From NCBI GenBank assembly GCA_934541015.1, contig CAKTDC010000005.1, forward strand, positions 47,989 through 111,988: DNA of 64,000 nt. Direction: 5' to 3'. Positions 37,607 through 48,458 of the stretch are shown piece after piece; the first letter of the stretch is position 1; each line of letters opens with the position of its first letter. This stretch comes from an uncultured Luteimonas sp. GTDB taxonomy: Bacteria; Pseudomonadota; Gammaproteobacteria; Xanthomonadales; Xanthomonadaceae. A program made the translations under genes and the position numbers. The notes under the pieces are model-generated. The model had not been told where the DNA came from and made no database searches. It worked only from the letters and a program-made list of their open reading frames with translations.

Positions 37607-38071
37607 GTGTTCGACATCATCCTGCACCAGCCCGAGATCCCGCCCAACACCGGCAACGTCATCCGCCTGTGCGCCAACACCGGCGCGCGCCTGCACCTGG
37701 TGCGCCCGCTGGGCTTCGACCTGGAAGACCGCAACCTGCGCCGCGCCGGGCTGGACTACCACGAGTACGCGCGGGTGCAGGTGCACGACTCGCTCGACGC
37801 CGCACTCGACGCGATCGCGCCCCCGCGGCTGTTCGCGCTGAGCACCCGCAGCAGCCTGCGCTACGACCGGCCGCGCTACCGGGCCGGCGACGCCTTCGTG
37901 TTCGGCGCCGAGACCTGCGGCCTGCCCGACGAGGTGCTCGCGGGCATCGCGCCCGACCATCGGCTGCGCCTGCCGATGCGGCCGGACAACCGCAGCCTCA
38001 ACCTGTCCAACGCCGTCGCCGTGGTCGTCTTCGAAGCCTGGCGCCAGCTCGACTTCGCCGGCGGCCTGTAG
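37607..38071 (+). CDS. trmL: tRNA (cytidine(34)-2'-O)-methyltransferase TrmL
   Basis: A 154-residue SPOUT methylase that 2'-O-methylates the wobble base of tRNA-Leu. FDIILHQPEIPPNTGNVIRLCANTGARLHLVRPLGF is the TrmL N-terminus; FGAETCGLPDEVLA, RLPMRPDNRSLNLSNAVAVVVFEAWRQ form the SAM-binding knot. The GTG at 37607 is the start, giving MFDIILHQPE at normal length. Confidence 0.95.
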   Translation: MFDIILHQPEIPPNTGNVIRLCANTGARLHLVRPLGFDLEDRNLRRAGLDYHEYARVQVHDSLDAALDAIAPPRLFALSTRSSLRYDRPRYRAGDAFVFGAETCGLPDEVLAGIAPDHRLRLPMRPDNRSLNLSNAVAVVVFEAWRQLDFAGGL

Positions 38072-38099
38072 CGCCATCGGGCGCGACCGCGCTACCCAC

Positions 38100-38275
38100 C
38101 GCGGGCGACGAAACGATCCGCAGGCCGCCGTGCGGCACGGTCGCCGGACGGCGCCCCCGCGAGGGGAACCGGCGAAAACCGGGACGCAGGTCCGCCCGCA
38201 GCGGAACTGAAACCTCGGGGTCATCGTCGCGACACCGGCGGCACCCACGATTCCCGGGTTTCACCATCAGGGCCC
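38100..38275 (+). ncRNA. Structured 5' leader with cobalamin-riboswitch-like core (tentative)
   Basis: The 210-bp gap between trmL and the second TonB receptor is rich in self-complementary sequence. Between 38162 and 38214 it reads GGGGAACCGGCGAAAACCGG followed closely by GCAGGTCCGCCCGCAGCGGA and ACTGAAAC, resembling the order GGGAA-CCGGTG-AAA-CCGG-GC-CCGC-CTG of cobalamin riboswitches. The conserved GCCACTG and GGGAAGG segments of the distal half are not evident, so the call is weak. Confidence 0.25.
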
Positions 38276-38281
38276 CCACCC

Positions 38282-41200
38282 ATGACAATCCCCGTTCGCG
38301 CTGGACGGATTCCGTCCGGCTTCTCCCTGCTCGCGCTCGGCCTCTGGGCCGCGATGTCCGCCGCTTCGGCGCAGTCGCCGGAGGCTCCCGACGGCTCCAG
38401 CGAGTCGATCGCCGACGCCGACGCCCTCGACGGCGAACCCGCGCGCCTGGACACCGTGGTGGTGACCGGTTCGAACCTGCGCCGCACCGACATCGAGGCG
38501 ATCGTGCCGGTCACGGTGATCACGCCCGAGGCGATGGAAGTGCGCAACGCCGCGCTGCCGGTCGACCTGCTCACCTCGCTGCCCTACATCGTCAGCCTGC
38601 CCGAGAACGAGACGCGCCTGGGCTCCTCGGGCGCGCGCGGCGACAACGCCAACATCAACCTGCGCAACATGGGCGCCACCGCCACGCTGATCCTGATCAA
38701 CGGCCGGCGCATGGCGATCAACCCGATGACCGCCGGCCTGACCCAGGCGGTCAACGTCAACCACCTGCCCAGCCACGGCGTCGAGCGGATCGAGGTGCTG
38801 CGCGACGGCGCGTCCTCGATCTACGGCTCCGACGCGGTCGGCGGCGTGATCAACTACATCCTGAAAAGCGATTTCGAAGGCGCCGAACTCACCCTGCGCC
38901 ACGACGTGCCCGAGCACGGCGGCGGCCAGGCCAGCCACGCCGCCTTCAGCTTCGGCACGAACTTCGCGCAGGAGCGCGGACGCTTCTTCGGCACCGTCGA
39001 CGGCCTGTACCGCGACGCCATCCGCCTGACCGACCGCGACTTCAGCCGCACCGCCAACAACGCGCACCGGGCGCCGCCGCCGTTCAACAGCCTCGGCGGG
39101 CCGTTCGACGGCCGCTCATCGCGCGGCTACTGGCCCACCTTCCGCATCGGCACCGCCACCGCCAACAACTACTTCCGCCTGGTCGACGGCGTGCCCACGC
39201 TGACCTCGGCCGCGCCCAACCGCACCGACAATCCCGAGTTCTACCTGGATCTCAACCAGTTCGGGTTCTCCGCGCCGCGCGTGCGCCGCGCCAACGCCTT
39301 CGTCTCGGCCGAATTCGACATCAGCGAGCGCACGACCGCCTTCGCCGAACTGGGCTACTACCGTTCGGCCTCGACCATGCGCCGGCAGCCGCTCACGCTC
39401 AACGCGCCGACCTCGGACCTGCTCATGGTCATGCCGGTCGACAACCCCTACAACCCCTACGGATCGCGCTTCTACGATCCCGAAGGCCGCCCCAACGCCG
39501 ACGGCAGCGCGCGCCTGACCGGAGCGCCGCGCACCATCAGCCTGACCCAGATGACCATCGCCGGGGTCGCCGCCGAAACGGTGGAAACCGAAGCCAGCGC
39601 GCTGCGCGTGGCGCTGGGCCTGCGCGGCATGTTCGGCGACTCGTCCTGGGACTGGCAGACCTCGGTGTTCTACAACGAGGTCAACGGCGAGGACGAGGCC
39701 TATCCCGACGTCCGCGAAAGCCTGTTCCAGGCCGCGCTCTCGCGCACCGACGCCGGCGCCTACAACCCCTTCGGCTACACCTTCCGCGTGGCCGACGGCC
39801 GGGTGGTCGCCGACCAGCCGTACAGCAATCCACAGGAGACGGTGGATTCGTTCTCCGACGTGTTCGCGCGCACCGCGCGCAGCTCGATTACCAGCGGCGA
39901 CTTCCGCACCAGCGGCCAGCTGTTCAGCTGGTGGGGCGGCGATGCGCTGGCCGCGGCCGGCGTCGAGTACCGGCGCGAGACCCTGCGCGACGTGCGTCCG
40001 CCGTTCAGCGGCGAGAACCCGGTCGAGTCGGGCCTGGATCCGGCCAACAACGACTTCCTGACCCACCCGGCGCGCCCGGATGTGTTCGGCGATCGCGAGG
40101 TCGCCAGCGTCTACGCCGAGCTGTCGCTGCCGCTGGTCTCGCCCGGGCGCGACCTGCCGCTGCTGCACAGCCTGGAGTTCATCGCCTCGGCGCGCTTCGA
40201 GGACTACAGCGACTTCGGCCAGACCACCAAGCCCAAGGCCGGCATCCACTGGCGGCCGGCGTCGTGGCTGATGCTGCGCGGCTCGTACAACGAAGGCTTC
40301 ATGGCGCCCAGCCTCGCGGCGCTGTACACCAGCTCGCGCTGGACGGTCAGCGCCGGCGCCGGCGAGATCGACACCTACCGCAATCCCTACCTCAACGAAG
40401 GCCCCTACGTCGGCCGCACCTACTTCGGCGGCAACCCGGACCTGGAGCCGCAGGAGTCGGAGGGCCGCACCTTCGGCTTCGTGCTCGACGTTCCCGGGGT
40501 CCAGGGACTGAGCCTGACCGCGGACCTGTGGAAGATCTCGCGCACCAACCTGCTCGGGCAGCGCAGCGCCGGGCAGATCAACGAATCCGACACCGCGCTG
40601 CTGCGCGCCTACACGCGGGCGCAGATCGCCGCCGGCGTGCCGGTGGACCAGATCGACACCGGCAGCGGCACCTCGGCCTACAAGGGCGACCCGGACGTGG
40701 TGCGCTATCCGCTCACCCCCGAGGACCGCGCCGCGTTCGCCGCCTACAACGCCGCCAACCCGGACAATCCCGCCGCCGCGGCCGGTCGCATCCTCTCGCG
40801 CAACCGGCCGTTCCTCAACATCGCCTCGAGCGAGCACGAGGGCGTGGACTTCGGCGCCCGCTGGGCGATGCCGCGCCGCGACTGGGGGCGCCTGGTGCTG
40901 AGCTCGGAGTGGAGCTACCTGTCGCGCTCGACCTCGGTGCTGGCCCCGGCCAACATCGCGCCGACGGTCACCGAAGGCCTGTACGGCGGCGGCGCCGCCA
41001 AGTGGCGCAGCACCAGCCACATCATGTGGGACCATGGCCCGTGGAACGTCGGCCTGGGCATCTACCACGTGGGCAAGACCCACGACGGCGCCACCACCAC
41101 CGAGGCGATCTGGGAGAGCCTGGGGCGCCCGGACTACATCGAGCCGCACTTCACCGCCGGCCGCACCGAGTACCGCTACGTGATCGACCCCCTGGTCAGC

Positions 41201-41398
41201 TACAACCTCTCCGTCGGCTACCGTTTCGAGGGCAGGCCGGCCAGCTGGCTCGGCGACAGCCGCATCCGCCTGGCCGTCTCCAACCTGACCGACGAAGCCC
41301 CCCCGCTCGCCTCCGGCGCCTTCGGCTACGACCCGTCCGTGAGCCAGTCGCTGCTGGTCGGCCGGACGTGGAGCCTGGAATTCAGCACGAGGTTCTGA
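38282..41398 (+). CDS. TonB-dependent receptor, 1038 aa
   Basis: Outer-membrane TonB-gated transporter without an N-terminal carboxypeptidase-like domain. Signal peptide (ending AAMSAASAQ), a TonB-box-like DTVVVTGSNLRRTDIE, plug motifs (LLTSLPYIVSLPENETRLGSSGARGDNANINLRNMG, ILINGRRMAINP, VERIEVLRDGASSIYGSDAVGGVINYIL) and a barrel with the terminal SLEFSTRF. The stop overlaps the start of a Tat-exported protein gene (TGATG), so receptor and protein are coupled and probably handle the same substrate. The 5' leader may be structured (38100-38275). Confidence 0.9.
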   Translation: MTIPVRAGRIPSGFSLLALGLWAAMSAASAQSPEAPDGSSESIADADALDGEPARLDTVVVTGSNLRRTDIEAIVPVTVITPEAMEVRNAALPVDLLTSLPYIVSLPENETRLGSSGARGDNANINLRNMGATATLILINGRRMAINPMTAGLTQAVNVNHLPSHGVERIEVLRDGASSIYGSDAVGGVINYILKSDFEGAELTLRHDVPEHGGGQASHAAFSFGTNFAQERGRFFGTVDGLYRDAIRLTDRDFSRTANNAHRAPPPFNSLGGPFDGRSSRGYWPTFRIGTATANNYFRLVDGVPTLTSAAPNRTDNPEFYLDLNQFGFSAPRVRRANAFVSAEFDISERTTAFAELGYYRSASTMRRQPLTLNAPTSDLLMVMPVDNPYNPYGSRFYDPEGRPNADGSARLTGAPRTISLTQMTIAGVAAETVETEASALRVALGLRGMFGDSSWDWQTSVFYNEVNGEDEAYPDVRESLFQAALSRTDAGAYNPFGYTFRVADGRVVADQPYSNPQETVDSFSDVFARTARSSITSGDFRTSGQLFSWWGGDALAAAGVEYRRETLRDVRPPFSGENPVESGLDPANNDFLTHPARPDVFGDREVASVYAELSLPLVSPGRDLPLLHSLEFIASARFEDYSDFGQTTKPKAGIHWRPASWLMLRGSYNEGFMAPSLAALYTSSRWTVSAGAGEIDTYRNPYLNEGPYVGRTYFGGNPDLEPQESEGRTFGFVLDVPGVQGLSLTADLWKISRTNLLGQRSAGQINESDTALLRAYTRAQIAAGVPVDQIDTGSGTSAYKGDPDVVRYPLTPEDRAAFAAYNAANPDNPAAAAGRILSRNRPFLNIASSEHEGVDFGARWAMPRRDWGRLVLSSEWSYLSRSTSVLAPANIAPTVTEGLYGGGAAKWRSTSHIMWDHGPWNVGLGIYHVGKTHDGATTTEAIWESLGRPDYIEPHFTAGRTEYRYVIDPLVSYNLSVGYRFEGRPASWLGDSRIRLAVSNLTDEAPPLASGAFGYDPSVSQSLLVGRTWSLEFSTRF

Positions 41399-42351
41399 TG
41401 GACAAGCCCACCCACCGCATTTCCCGCCGCCGGCTGCTGCAGGGCACCGCTGCCGCCGCCGCGGCCGCCACCGCACCGGCCACGCTGCTGGCCAGCGATG
41501 CCGAAGCCGAGGCCCGCCGCGCCGCGCTCAAGCGCTGGAGCGAGAGCCTGCCGGTCGCGCCGGCCCCGGAGCTGACCCGCCACGGCCTGGCCGCCACCGA
41601 AACCGGGCGCTGGCACGTGCTCGAGGCGCGGCAGGCGGCGATGGCCGACGCCGGGCACTTCTACGGCATCGGCAACCACGTGCTGGTCAAGCACCGCAAG
41701 GACAGCGGCGAACGCGTGGCCGAATGGACCGGGCCGGTGGGCGGCCCGATCATCCACTTCAACGCCGGCTACGTCGACGGCAACGAACTGGTGCTGGCCC
41801 ACTCCAACTTCCCGCACCTGCCCATGGCCAGCTCGGTCGAGATCCACGATGCGACCACCCTGCAGCCGCTGCGCAGCCACAGCCTGGGCATCCGCAACGG
41901 CTCGCTGACCTGGGCGGTGCGCCGCAGCGGGCGCTGGTGGGCCTGCTTCGCCAACTACAACGCCCGCGGCGGCACGCCCGGCTTCGACCAGCGCTGGACC
42001 TTCCTGGGCGAATTCGACGACCAGTGGCGGATGCTGCGCTCCTGGCAGTTCCCGCCGCAGGTCATCGCCACCTGGGGCAGCACCTCCAGCTCCGGCGGCG
42101 ACTGGGGCGACGACGGCCTGCTCTACATCACCGGCCACGATGCCCCCGAGCTCTACGTGCTGCGCCTGCCGAAGCAGGGCACGGTGCTGGAGTACGTGAC
42201 CACGATCGACGTGCCGTTCGAGGGCCAGGGCTGGGCCTGGGACCGCAGCGCGGACGGCGGGCGGGTGATCTACGGCATCATCCGCGCCCGCCAGGAGATC
42301 GTGGCCGCGCGCATTCCCGCGATCCCGGAACGGCTGCTGGCACCGCGCTGA
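41398..42351 (+). CDS. Tat-exported hypothetical protein coupled to TonB receptor
   Basis: A 317-aa protein with a twin-arginine signal (MDKPTHRISRRRLLQG, then an Ala-rich hydrophobic stretch). The mature part has repeated strand-turn units (GHFYGIGNHVLVKHRKDSGERVAEWTGP, IIHFNAGYVDGNELVLAHSNFPHLPMASSVEIHDATTLQPLRSH, GDDGLLYITGHDAPELYVLRLP), like a beta-propeller. I do not recognise the family. Folding before export is implied by the Tat signal, perhaps because of a metal cofactor. Its ATG overlaps the receptor stop. Perhaps it binds or processes the receptor's substrate. Confidence 0.8.
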   Translation: MDKPTHRISRRRLLQGTAAAAAAATAPATLLASDAEAEARRAALKRWSESLPVAPAPELTRHGLAATETGRWHVLEARQAAMADAGHFYGIGNHVLVKHRKDSGERVAEWTGPVGGPIIHFNAGYVDGNELVLAHSNFPHLPMASSVEIHDATTLQPLRSHSLGIRNGSLTWAVRRSGRWWACFANYNARGGTPGFDQRWTFLGEFDDQWRMLRSWQFPPQVIATWGSTSSSGGDWGDDGLLYITGHDAPELYVLRLPKQGTVLEYVTTIDVPFEGQGWAWDRSADGGRVIYGIIRARQEIVAARIPAIPERLLAPR

Positions 42352-42359
42352 CGCGCAAA

Positions 42360-42382
42360 GGCGGCCGCATCGCGCGGCCGCC
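42360..42382. terminator. GC-rich hairpin between convergent genes
   Basis: A perfect 9-bp stem (GGCGGCCGC / GCGGCCGCC) with a 5-base loop lies 8 bp after the Tat-protein stop and 105 bp after the ndh stop. It could serve either direction; no T-run. Confidence 0.5.
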
Positions 42383-42486
42383 CTCTCCGGACCTGGCCGA
42401 AGGCAACGGAAAAGCCGCGGCCGGCGACGCCTGCACCCCCGGCGCCGGCGCGTGCCTGAGCGCCAGCCGCCACCTTCCCCGGGCGC

Positions 42487-43791
42487 TCAGTCCAGGCGGA
42501 CGGGCGCGCGCAGCAGCGAGTTGAGGCGGTCGACCAGCCACAGCATGCCGCCGCGCCAGAATCCGTGGATCCGCGCCTGGTGGCTGCGGTAGAGCATGAT
42601 GTGGCTCAGCTGCGCGAGGCGGCCGCGGAAGGTCAGGCCGTTGAACAGGCCGTACTGGCCCAGGGAACCAAAAGCGTCATAGTCGCCCAGCGAGACCAGC
42701 GCGCCGAGGTCGCGGAAGGCGAAGTCGGGGACTGGCCGGCCCTGCAGCACCTGCGGAAGCGCCCGGATCAGGTACTTCGCCTGCTGGTGGGCGACCTGGG
42801 CGGTGGGCGGCAGCGGCCGCCCGGCGCCGGCCGGCGTCAGGCTGGCGCAGTCGCCCAGGGCGTAGATCGCGGGATCACCGGCGGTCTGCAGCGTCGGCAG
42901 GACCACCAGCTGCCGGTTGCGCGTCGCCTCCAGGCCATCCAGGTCGGCCAGGAAGTCCGGGCCCTTCACGCCCGCCGCCCAGACTTTGAGACCCGCCGGC
43001 AGGCGGCTGCCGTCGGCCAGCACGAACCCCTCCGCGCCCGCGGCCTCGACCTGGGTGTCGAGCAGGACACGGATGCCGATCGCCTCCAGGCGCTCGCGCG
43101 TGGCCGCGGAAATGTCCTCCGGGAAGGCCGCCAGCAGCCGCGGGCCGGCTTCGACCAGGGTGATCCTGATACGCGCGGGGAGATCGGGCACGCCGTACGC
43201 GGAGACCGATTCGACCAGCTGCACCAGCTCCGCGGCCAGCTCCACGCCGGTGGCGCCGCCGCCGACGATCGCGATCGACAGCACGCCCTCCTGGGCCAGG
43301 GCCTGCAGCACGCGCAGCCGGATCTCCTGGTTGAAGGCGTCGGCCTGGCGGCGCGAGTCGATGTAGAAGCAGTGTTCGGCCACGCCGGGCGTGCCGAAGT
43401 CGTTGGCCTGGCTGCCGATGGCCAGCACCAGCAGGTCGTAGCCGATCCGTCGCGGCGGCAGCAGCAGGCGCCCGTCGGGAGCGTGCTGGGCCGCGAGCAG
43501 GATCTCGCGCGCGCCGCGGTCCAGCCCGCACAGCTCGCCGGGCTGGTAGGTGAAGCCGGCGTCGCGGGCCTGGGCGAGGTAGGTGGTCTGCTGCTGGGAG
43601 ATGTCGCGGGTGCCGGCGGCGATGGTGTGCAGCATCGGCTTCCACACGTGGGCGGAGTCGCGGTCGACCAGGGTGATGGCCGGCCTGTCGGCGCGCCGCC
43701 GCCAGCGACGGCCGAGGGTGCTGGCCACTTCCAGCCCGCCCACGCCGCCGCCGACGATCACGATCCGCTGCTGGTCTGCGCACGCTGCCAT
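42487..43791 (-). CDS. ndh: Type II NADH dehydrogenase (NDH-2)
   Basis: A 434-aa flavoprotein that passes electrons from NADH to quinone without proton pumping, bound to the inner membrane by its C-terminus. The FAD Rossmann motif is IVIVGGGVGGLEVAS, the NADH one SIAIVGGGATGVELAAELVQL; IYALGDCASLTPAGAG is the second FAD contact and PPTAQVAHQQAKYL the quinone-site AQxAxQQ signature. The C-terminal helix region HGFWRGGMLWLVDRLNSLLRAPVRLD could anchor it. The ATG at 43791 is chosen to begin MAACADQQRIVIVGGG. Confidence 0.92.
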   Translation of the reverse strand: MAACADQQRIVIVGGGVGGLEVASTLGRRWRRRADRPAITLVDRDSAHVWKPMLHTIAAGTRDISQQQTTYLAQARDAGFTYQPGELCGLDRGAREILLAAQHAPDGRLLLPPRRIGYDLLVLAIGSQANDFGTPGVAEHCFYIDSRRQADAFNQEIRLRVLQALAQEGVLSIAIVGGGATGVELAAELVQLVESVSAYGVPDLPARIRITLVEAGPRLLAAFPEDISAATRERLEAIGIRVLLDTQVEAAGAEGFVLADGSRLPAGLKVWAAGVKGPDFLADLDGLEATRNRQLVVLPTLQTAGDPAIYALGDCASLTPAGAGRPLPPTAQVAHQQAKYLIRALPQVLQGRPVPDFAFRDLGALVSLGDYDAFGSLGQYGLFNGLTFRGRLAQLSHIMLYRSHQARIHGFWRGGMLWLVDRLNSLLRAPVRLD

Positions 43792-43837
43792 GGCCTTGCC
43801 CCTTCCCGTGCTGTCGGGACGCGGTGCCTTGCCCTGC

Positions 43838-45280
43838 CTACCGGCCGGTCGTCGCGACCTGCCGCCCGGCCGCCGGCCAGCCCCCGCCCAGTGCCTTGTA
43901 CAACGTAACCCGGTTCGCCTGCTCGGCCATGCGCAGGGCCACCACCTGCTGCTGCGCCGCGTACAGGCTGCGCTGCGCGTCCAGGCGCACCAGGTTGCTG
44001 TCCAGGCCGCGCTGGTAGCGCAACTCGGCCAGGTGCTCGGCGCTGGTGGCCGCATCCAGCAGCGCCTCGGCGGCGCGCAGCTGCTCGGCGAGGGTCTGCG
44101 CCATCGCCAGCGCGTCGGCCACCTCGCGGAAACCCGCCTGGATCGCGCCCTCGTACCGGGCCAGGGCGATGTCACGGTCGGCATTGGCCATGCCGAGCGC
44201 CGCCTTCAGGCGGCCGCCCTGGAAGATCGGGAGGTTGATCTGCGGGATGAAGCTCCAGACCCGGGTGCCGCTCTCGAACAGGTCCGACAGCTCGGTGCTG
44301 GCCGAACCGATGCTGCCGGTCAGGCGGATCGACGGGAAGAAGGCCGCGCGCGCCGCGCCGATGCTGGCGCTGGCGCCGAGCAGGCGATGCTCGGCGGCGA
44401 TGATGTCCGGGCGCCGCAGCAGCACCTCGGCCGGCAGGCCGGCGGGCACCGCCGCCAGCCCTGCGACCTCGCCGACCATGCGCTCGGGCAGCAGGCGCTC
44501 CTCGAGCCGGGTGCCGGCAAGCAGGTCCAGCGCGTTGCGGTCGCGCGCCACCTGGCCCTTGAGCCGGGCGACCTCGACCCGGGTCGATTCGACCTGGGTC
44601 CGGGCCTGGTCCACGGCCAGCTGCGGGACCGCGCCGATGTCGAACTGCGCCTGCGCCAGCCGCATCGATTCGCCGCGGGTCTCCAGCGTCGCCTCGGCGA
44701 TGGCCAGCTGCTCGCGGTCGGCGGCCAGGGTCAGCCAGGCCTGGGCGACCTCGGCCACCAGCGCCAGCTGCGCGCTGCGCTGCGACTCGGCCGTGGCCAG
44801 GTACTGCTGCAGCGCCGCCTGGCCGAGGTTGCGCACGCGGCCGAACAGGTCGAGCTCGAACGCGGCCATGCCCAGGCCCGCGGTGTACTGCTCGCTGACC
44901 GGCATGTCCCCGCCCACGCGCTCCATCTGCCCGCTGACGCCGAAGCCCGGCACCCGGTCGGCGCGCTGGATGCGGTACTGCGCCCGCGCCCGCTCGACGT
45001 TGAGGATCGCCACCCGCAGGTCGCGGTTGTTGTCGAGCGCCAGCCCGATCACTTCGTCCAGGCGCGGGTCGGTGAAGAAATCGCGCCAGCCGATGTCGGC
45101 GGCCACGACGGTGGGCGCATCGGCGCCCGCCGCGTCCGCGGCTCCGGCGGTGGTCGCCGGGATCGGCCATTGCGCGGGGATCCCCGCCTGCGGCGCGGGC
45201 GTGGCGGGGACCAGGGTGGCGCAGCCGCTGGCGGCGAGGACCGCCGCCAAGGCCAGCGCAAGGCTTGCGTGCTTACGCAT
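43838..45280 (-). CDS. RND efflux outer-membrane channel (OprM/NodT/SmeF-like lipoprotein)
   Basis: A 480-aa TolC-like trimeric channel lipoprotein: lipobox LAASGCATL, then two OEP repeats with long helices ([84 protein letters not shown]). Third gene of the pump operon; its start overlaps the end of the transporter gene by eight bases. Provides the outer-membrane exit for drugs. Confidence 0.93.
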   Translation of the reverse strand: MRKHASLALALAAVLAASGCATLVPATPAPQAGIPAQWPIPATTAGAADAAGADAPTVVAADIGWRDFFTDPRLDEVIGLALDNNRDLRVAILNVERARAQYRIQRADRVPGFGVSGQMERVGGDMPVSEQYTAGLGMAAFELDLFGRVRNLGQAALQQYLATAESQRSAQLALVAEVAQAWLTLAADREQLAIAEATLETRGESMRLAQAQFDIGAVPQLAVDQARTQVESTRVEVARLKGQVARDRNALDLLAGTRLEERLLPERMVGEVAGLAAVPAGLPAEVLLRRPDIIAAEHRLLGASASIGAARAAFFPSIRLTGSIGSASTELSDLFESGTRVWSFIPQINLPIFQGGRLKAALGMANADRDIALARYEGAIQAGFREVADALAMAQTLAEQLRAAEALLDAATSAEHLAELRYQRGLDSNLVRLDAQRSLYAAQQQVVALRMAEQANRVTLYKALGGGWPAAGRQVATTGR

Positions 45281-48200
45281 GGTCGTTCGCTCCTTCGATG
45301 GCGGGCTGCGCTGCAGGCCTGTCGTCGTCGCGCTTGCGCCTGCCGCCGAAGATCTTCTGGATCACCACGAAGAACAGCGGGATGAAGAACACGCCCAGGC
45401 CGGTGCCCACGATCATGCCGCCGACCACGCCGGTACCGATGGCGCGCTGCGCGCCCGAGCCGGCGCCGGTGGCGATCGCCAGCGGCAGCACGCCCAGGCC
45501 GAAGGCCAGCGAGGTCATGATGATCGGGCGCAGGCGGTCGCGGACGGCCTGCATGGTCGCCGCGATCAGGTCCATGCCCGCCTCGACGTTGGCCTTGGCG
45601 AACTCCACGATCAGGATCGCGTTCTTGCTGGTCAGGCCGACGGTGGTCAGCATCGCCACCTGGAAGTAGACGTCGCGCTCCATGCCGCGGAAGGTATTGG
45701 CCAGCACCGCCCCGAGGATGCCCAGCGGGGCCACCAGCAGCACCGCGGTCGGCACCGTCCAGCTCTCGTAGAGCGCGGCCAGGCACAGGAACACGATCAG
45801 CAGCGACAGCGCGTACAGCAGCGGCGTCTGCGCGCCGGCCTCGCGCTCCTGGTACGACACCGCCGTCCACTCGATGCCGAAGCCCTCGGGCAGCTGCGCG
45901 GCCAGGCGCTCGATTTCCGTCATCGCGTCGCCCGAGGCCACGCCCGGCGCGGCCTCGCCCTGGATCTCCACCGCCGGCACGCCCTTGTAGCGCTCCAGCC
46001 GCGGCGAACCCCAGTCCCAGCGCGAACTGCCGAAGGCGCTGAACGGCACCATCTCGCCGGCGCTGTTCTTCACCGACCAGAGGTTGAAGTCCTCCGGCGT
46101 CATCCGGAACGGTGCATCGGCCTGCACGTAGACGCGCTTGACCCGCCCGCGGTCGATGAAGTCGTCGATGTACTGCCCGCCCCAGGCCGTGGCCAGGGTG
46201 GCGTTGATCGCGTCCTGGGTCAGGCCCAGCGCCCCGGCCTTGGCCACGTCCACGTCGATGCGCAGCTGCGGCGTGTCTTCCTGGCCGTTGGGACGCACGT
46301 TGGCCAGCAGCGGGCTCTCCCCGGCCATGCCCAGCAGCTGGTTGCGCGCGTCGATCAGCGCGTCGTGGCCCTGGCTGGCGTTGTCCTTCAGGTAGAAGGC
46401 GTAGCCGCTGGCCACGCCCAGCTCCGGCATCGCCGGCGGCGTGAACACGAAGATGAAGGCGTCCTTGATCTGGCTCATCGCCGCCATGCCGCGCTCGGCC
46501 ACGGCGAAGGCGCCGAGCTCCGGATCGGTGCGCTCGCCCCAGTCCTTGAGCTTGATGAAGGCCATGCCGGTGTTCTGGCCCATGCCGGCGAAGCTGAAGC
46601 CCTGCACCGAGAACACCGACTCGACCGCGTCGGGCTCGTTCTCCAGGAAGTGCTTCTCCAGCTGCTCGATCGACTCGATCGTGCGGGCCTGGGTGGCGCC
46701 GACCGGCGCCTGGATCATCGCCATCAGCACGCCCTGGTCCTCGTTGGGCAGGAACGCGGTGGGCAGGCGCACGAACATCACGCCCATCACCAGCACCATC
46801 GCCGCGAACACCGCCATGAACCGCCACGGCCGCCCGAGGATGCCGCGCACGCCGCGCTGGTAGCGCGCGCTGGTGCTGTCGAAGCCGCGGTTGAAGCGGC
46901 GGAAGAAACGCGCGAACAGGCCGTTGCCCGAGTCGTGGTGCTCGCCCTTCTCCAGCGGCTTGAGCATGGTCGCGCACAGCGCCGGGGTGAGCACGATCGC
47001 GACGATCACCGAGAGCACCATCGCCGAGACGATCGTGGCCGAGAACTGGCGGTAGATCACGCCGGTCGAGCCGGACATGAAGGCCATCGGCACGAACACC
47101 GCCGACAGCACCACACCGATGCCGACCAGGGCGCCGGTGATCTGGTCCATCGACTTGCGCGTGGCCTCCAGCGGCGACAGCCCCTCCTCGCTCATGATGC
47201 GTTCGACGTTCTCGACCACGACGATGGCGTCGTCGACCAGCAGGCCGATCGCCAGCACCATCGCGAACATGGTCAGCATGTTCACCGAGAAGCCCAGCGC
47301 GGCGAGCACGCCGAAAGTGCCCAGCAGCACCACCGGCACCGCGATCGTGGGAATGATCGTGGCGCGGAAGTTCTGCAGGAACAGGTACATCACCAGGAAC
47401 ACCAGGGCGATGGCCTCGAGCAGGGTCACGACCACGCCCTTGATCGACACCTTCACGAACGGGGTGGTGTCGAACGGCGTCACCGCGGTCAGGCCCTCGG
47501 GGAAGTACGGCTCCAGTGACTCCATCGCCGCCTTGACGCCGGCGGCGGTGTCGAGCGCGTTGGCGCCGGTGGACATGGAGATCGCCACGCCGGTGGCCGG
47601 CCGGCCGTTGTAGCGCGACTGGAACTCGTAGGTCTCGGTGCCCATCTCCACGCGCGCGACGTCGCCGAGCCTGAGCACCGAGCCGTCGGGGTTGCTGCGC
47701 ACGATGATCTCGCGGAACTGCTCGGGGGTCTGCAGCCGGTCCTGGGCGTTGATGGTGGCGTTGATCTGCTGGCCGTCGATCGCCGGCGCGCCGCCGAGCA
47801 CGCCGACCGCGACCTGCGCGTTCTGCGCGCGGATCGCCGCGGTGACTTCATCGATCGACAGCTGATAGCCGTGCAGCTTGTTCGGATCCAGCCAGATGCG
47901 CATGGCGTACTTGCCGCCGAAGACCTGGATGTTGCCCACGCCGGGCACGCGGCTGAGCGGATCGACGATGTTGGCGCTGACGTAGTCGGCGATGTCGATC
48001 TCGTCCATGCTGCCGTCTTCGGACACGAAGCCGACGACCTGCAGGAAGCTGCTCATCGACTTGGCCACGTGGACGCCCTGGCGCTGCACCTCCTGCGGCA
48101 GCAGCGGCATCGCCAGCTGCAGCTTGTTCTGCACCTGCACCTGGGCGATGTCCGGGTCGGTGCCGCTCTCGAAGGTGAGGGTGATCGTGGCGATGCCGTT

Positions 48201-48452
48201 GGAGGACGACTGCGCCGAGAAGTACATCAGCCCGTCCAGGCCCTTCATGTTCTGCTCGATGACCTGGGTCACCGAGTCCTCCAGCACCTGCGCCGAGGCG
48301 CCCGGATACATGGTGCGGATCTCGACCGCGGGCGGGGCCACGGTCGGGTACATCGACACCGGCAGGCTGGTGATCGAAAGCAGGCCGGCGAGCATGATGA
48401 TGATCGCGATGACCCACGCGAAGATGGGCCGATCGATGAAGAAGCGTGCCAT
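45273..48452 (-). CDS. RND multidrug efflux transporter (AcrB/MexB/SmeE-like, HAE-1)
   Basis: A 1059-aa inner-membrane proton/drug antiporter with twelve membrane segments and two large periplasmic loops. [27 protein letters not shown] is the HAE-1 N-terminus; [22 protein letters not shown] carries the proton-relay Asp pair in TM4; [18 protein letters not shown] and [21 protein letters not shown] are the repeated signatures. Second gene of the operon, six bases after the adaptor gene. Substrates not predictable, although SmeDEF-type pumps export quinolones and tetracyclines. Confidence 0.95.
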   Translation of the reverse strand: MARFFIDRPIFAWVIAIIIMLAGLLSITSLPVSMYPTVAPPAVEIRTMYPGASAQVLEDSVTQVIEQNMKGLDGLMYFSAQSSSNGIATITLTFESGTDPDIAQVQVQNKLQLAMPLLPQEVQRQGVHVAKSMSSFLQVVGFVSEDGSMDEIDIADYVSANIVDPLSRVPGVGNIQVFGGKYAMRIWLDPNKLHGYQLSIDEVTAAIRAQNAQVAVGVLGGAPAIDGQQINATINAQDRLQTPEQFREIIVRSNPDGSVLRLGDVARVEMGTETYEFQSRYNGRPATGVAISMSTGANALDTAAGVKAAMESLEPYFPEGLTAVTPFDTTPFVKVSIKGVVVTLLEAIALVFLVMYLFLQNFRATIIPTIAVPVVLLGTFGVLAALGFSVNMLTMFAMVLAIGLLVDDAIVVVENVERIMSEEGLSPLEATRKSMDQITGALVGIGVVLSAVFVPMAFMSGSTGVIYRQFSATIVSAMVLSVIVAIVLTPALCATMLKPLEKGEHHDSGNGLFARFFRRFNRGFDSTSARYQRGVRGILGRPWRFMAVFAAMVLVMGVMFVRLPTAFLPNEDQGVLMAMIQAPVGATQARTIESIEQLEKHFLENEPDAVESVFSVQGFSFAGMGQNTGMAFIKLKDWGERTDPELGAFAVAERGMAAMSQIKDAFIFVFTPPAMPELGVASGYAFYLKDNASQGHDALIDARNQLLGMAGESPLLANVRPNGQEDTPQLRIDVDVAKAGALGLTQDAINATLATAWGGQYIDDFIDRGRVKRVYVQADAPFRMTPEDFNLWSVKNSAGEMVPFSAFGSSRWDWGSPRLERYKGVPAVEIQGEAAPGVASGDAMTEIERLAAQLPEGFGIEWTAVSYQEREAGAQTPLLYALSLLIVFLCLAALYESWTVPTAVLLVAPLGILGAVLANTFRGMERDVYFQVAMLTTVGLTSKNAILIVEFAKANVEAGMDLIAATMQAVRDRLRPIIMTSLAFGLGVLPLAIATGAGSGAQRAIGTGVVGGMIVGTGLGVFFIPLFFVVIQKIFGGRRKRDDDRPAAQPAIEGANDHA

Positions 48453-48458
48453 ACCCGC

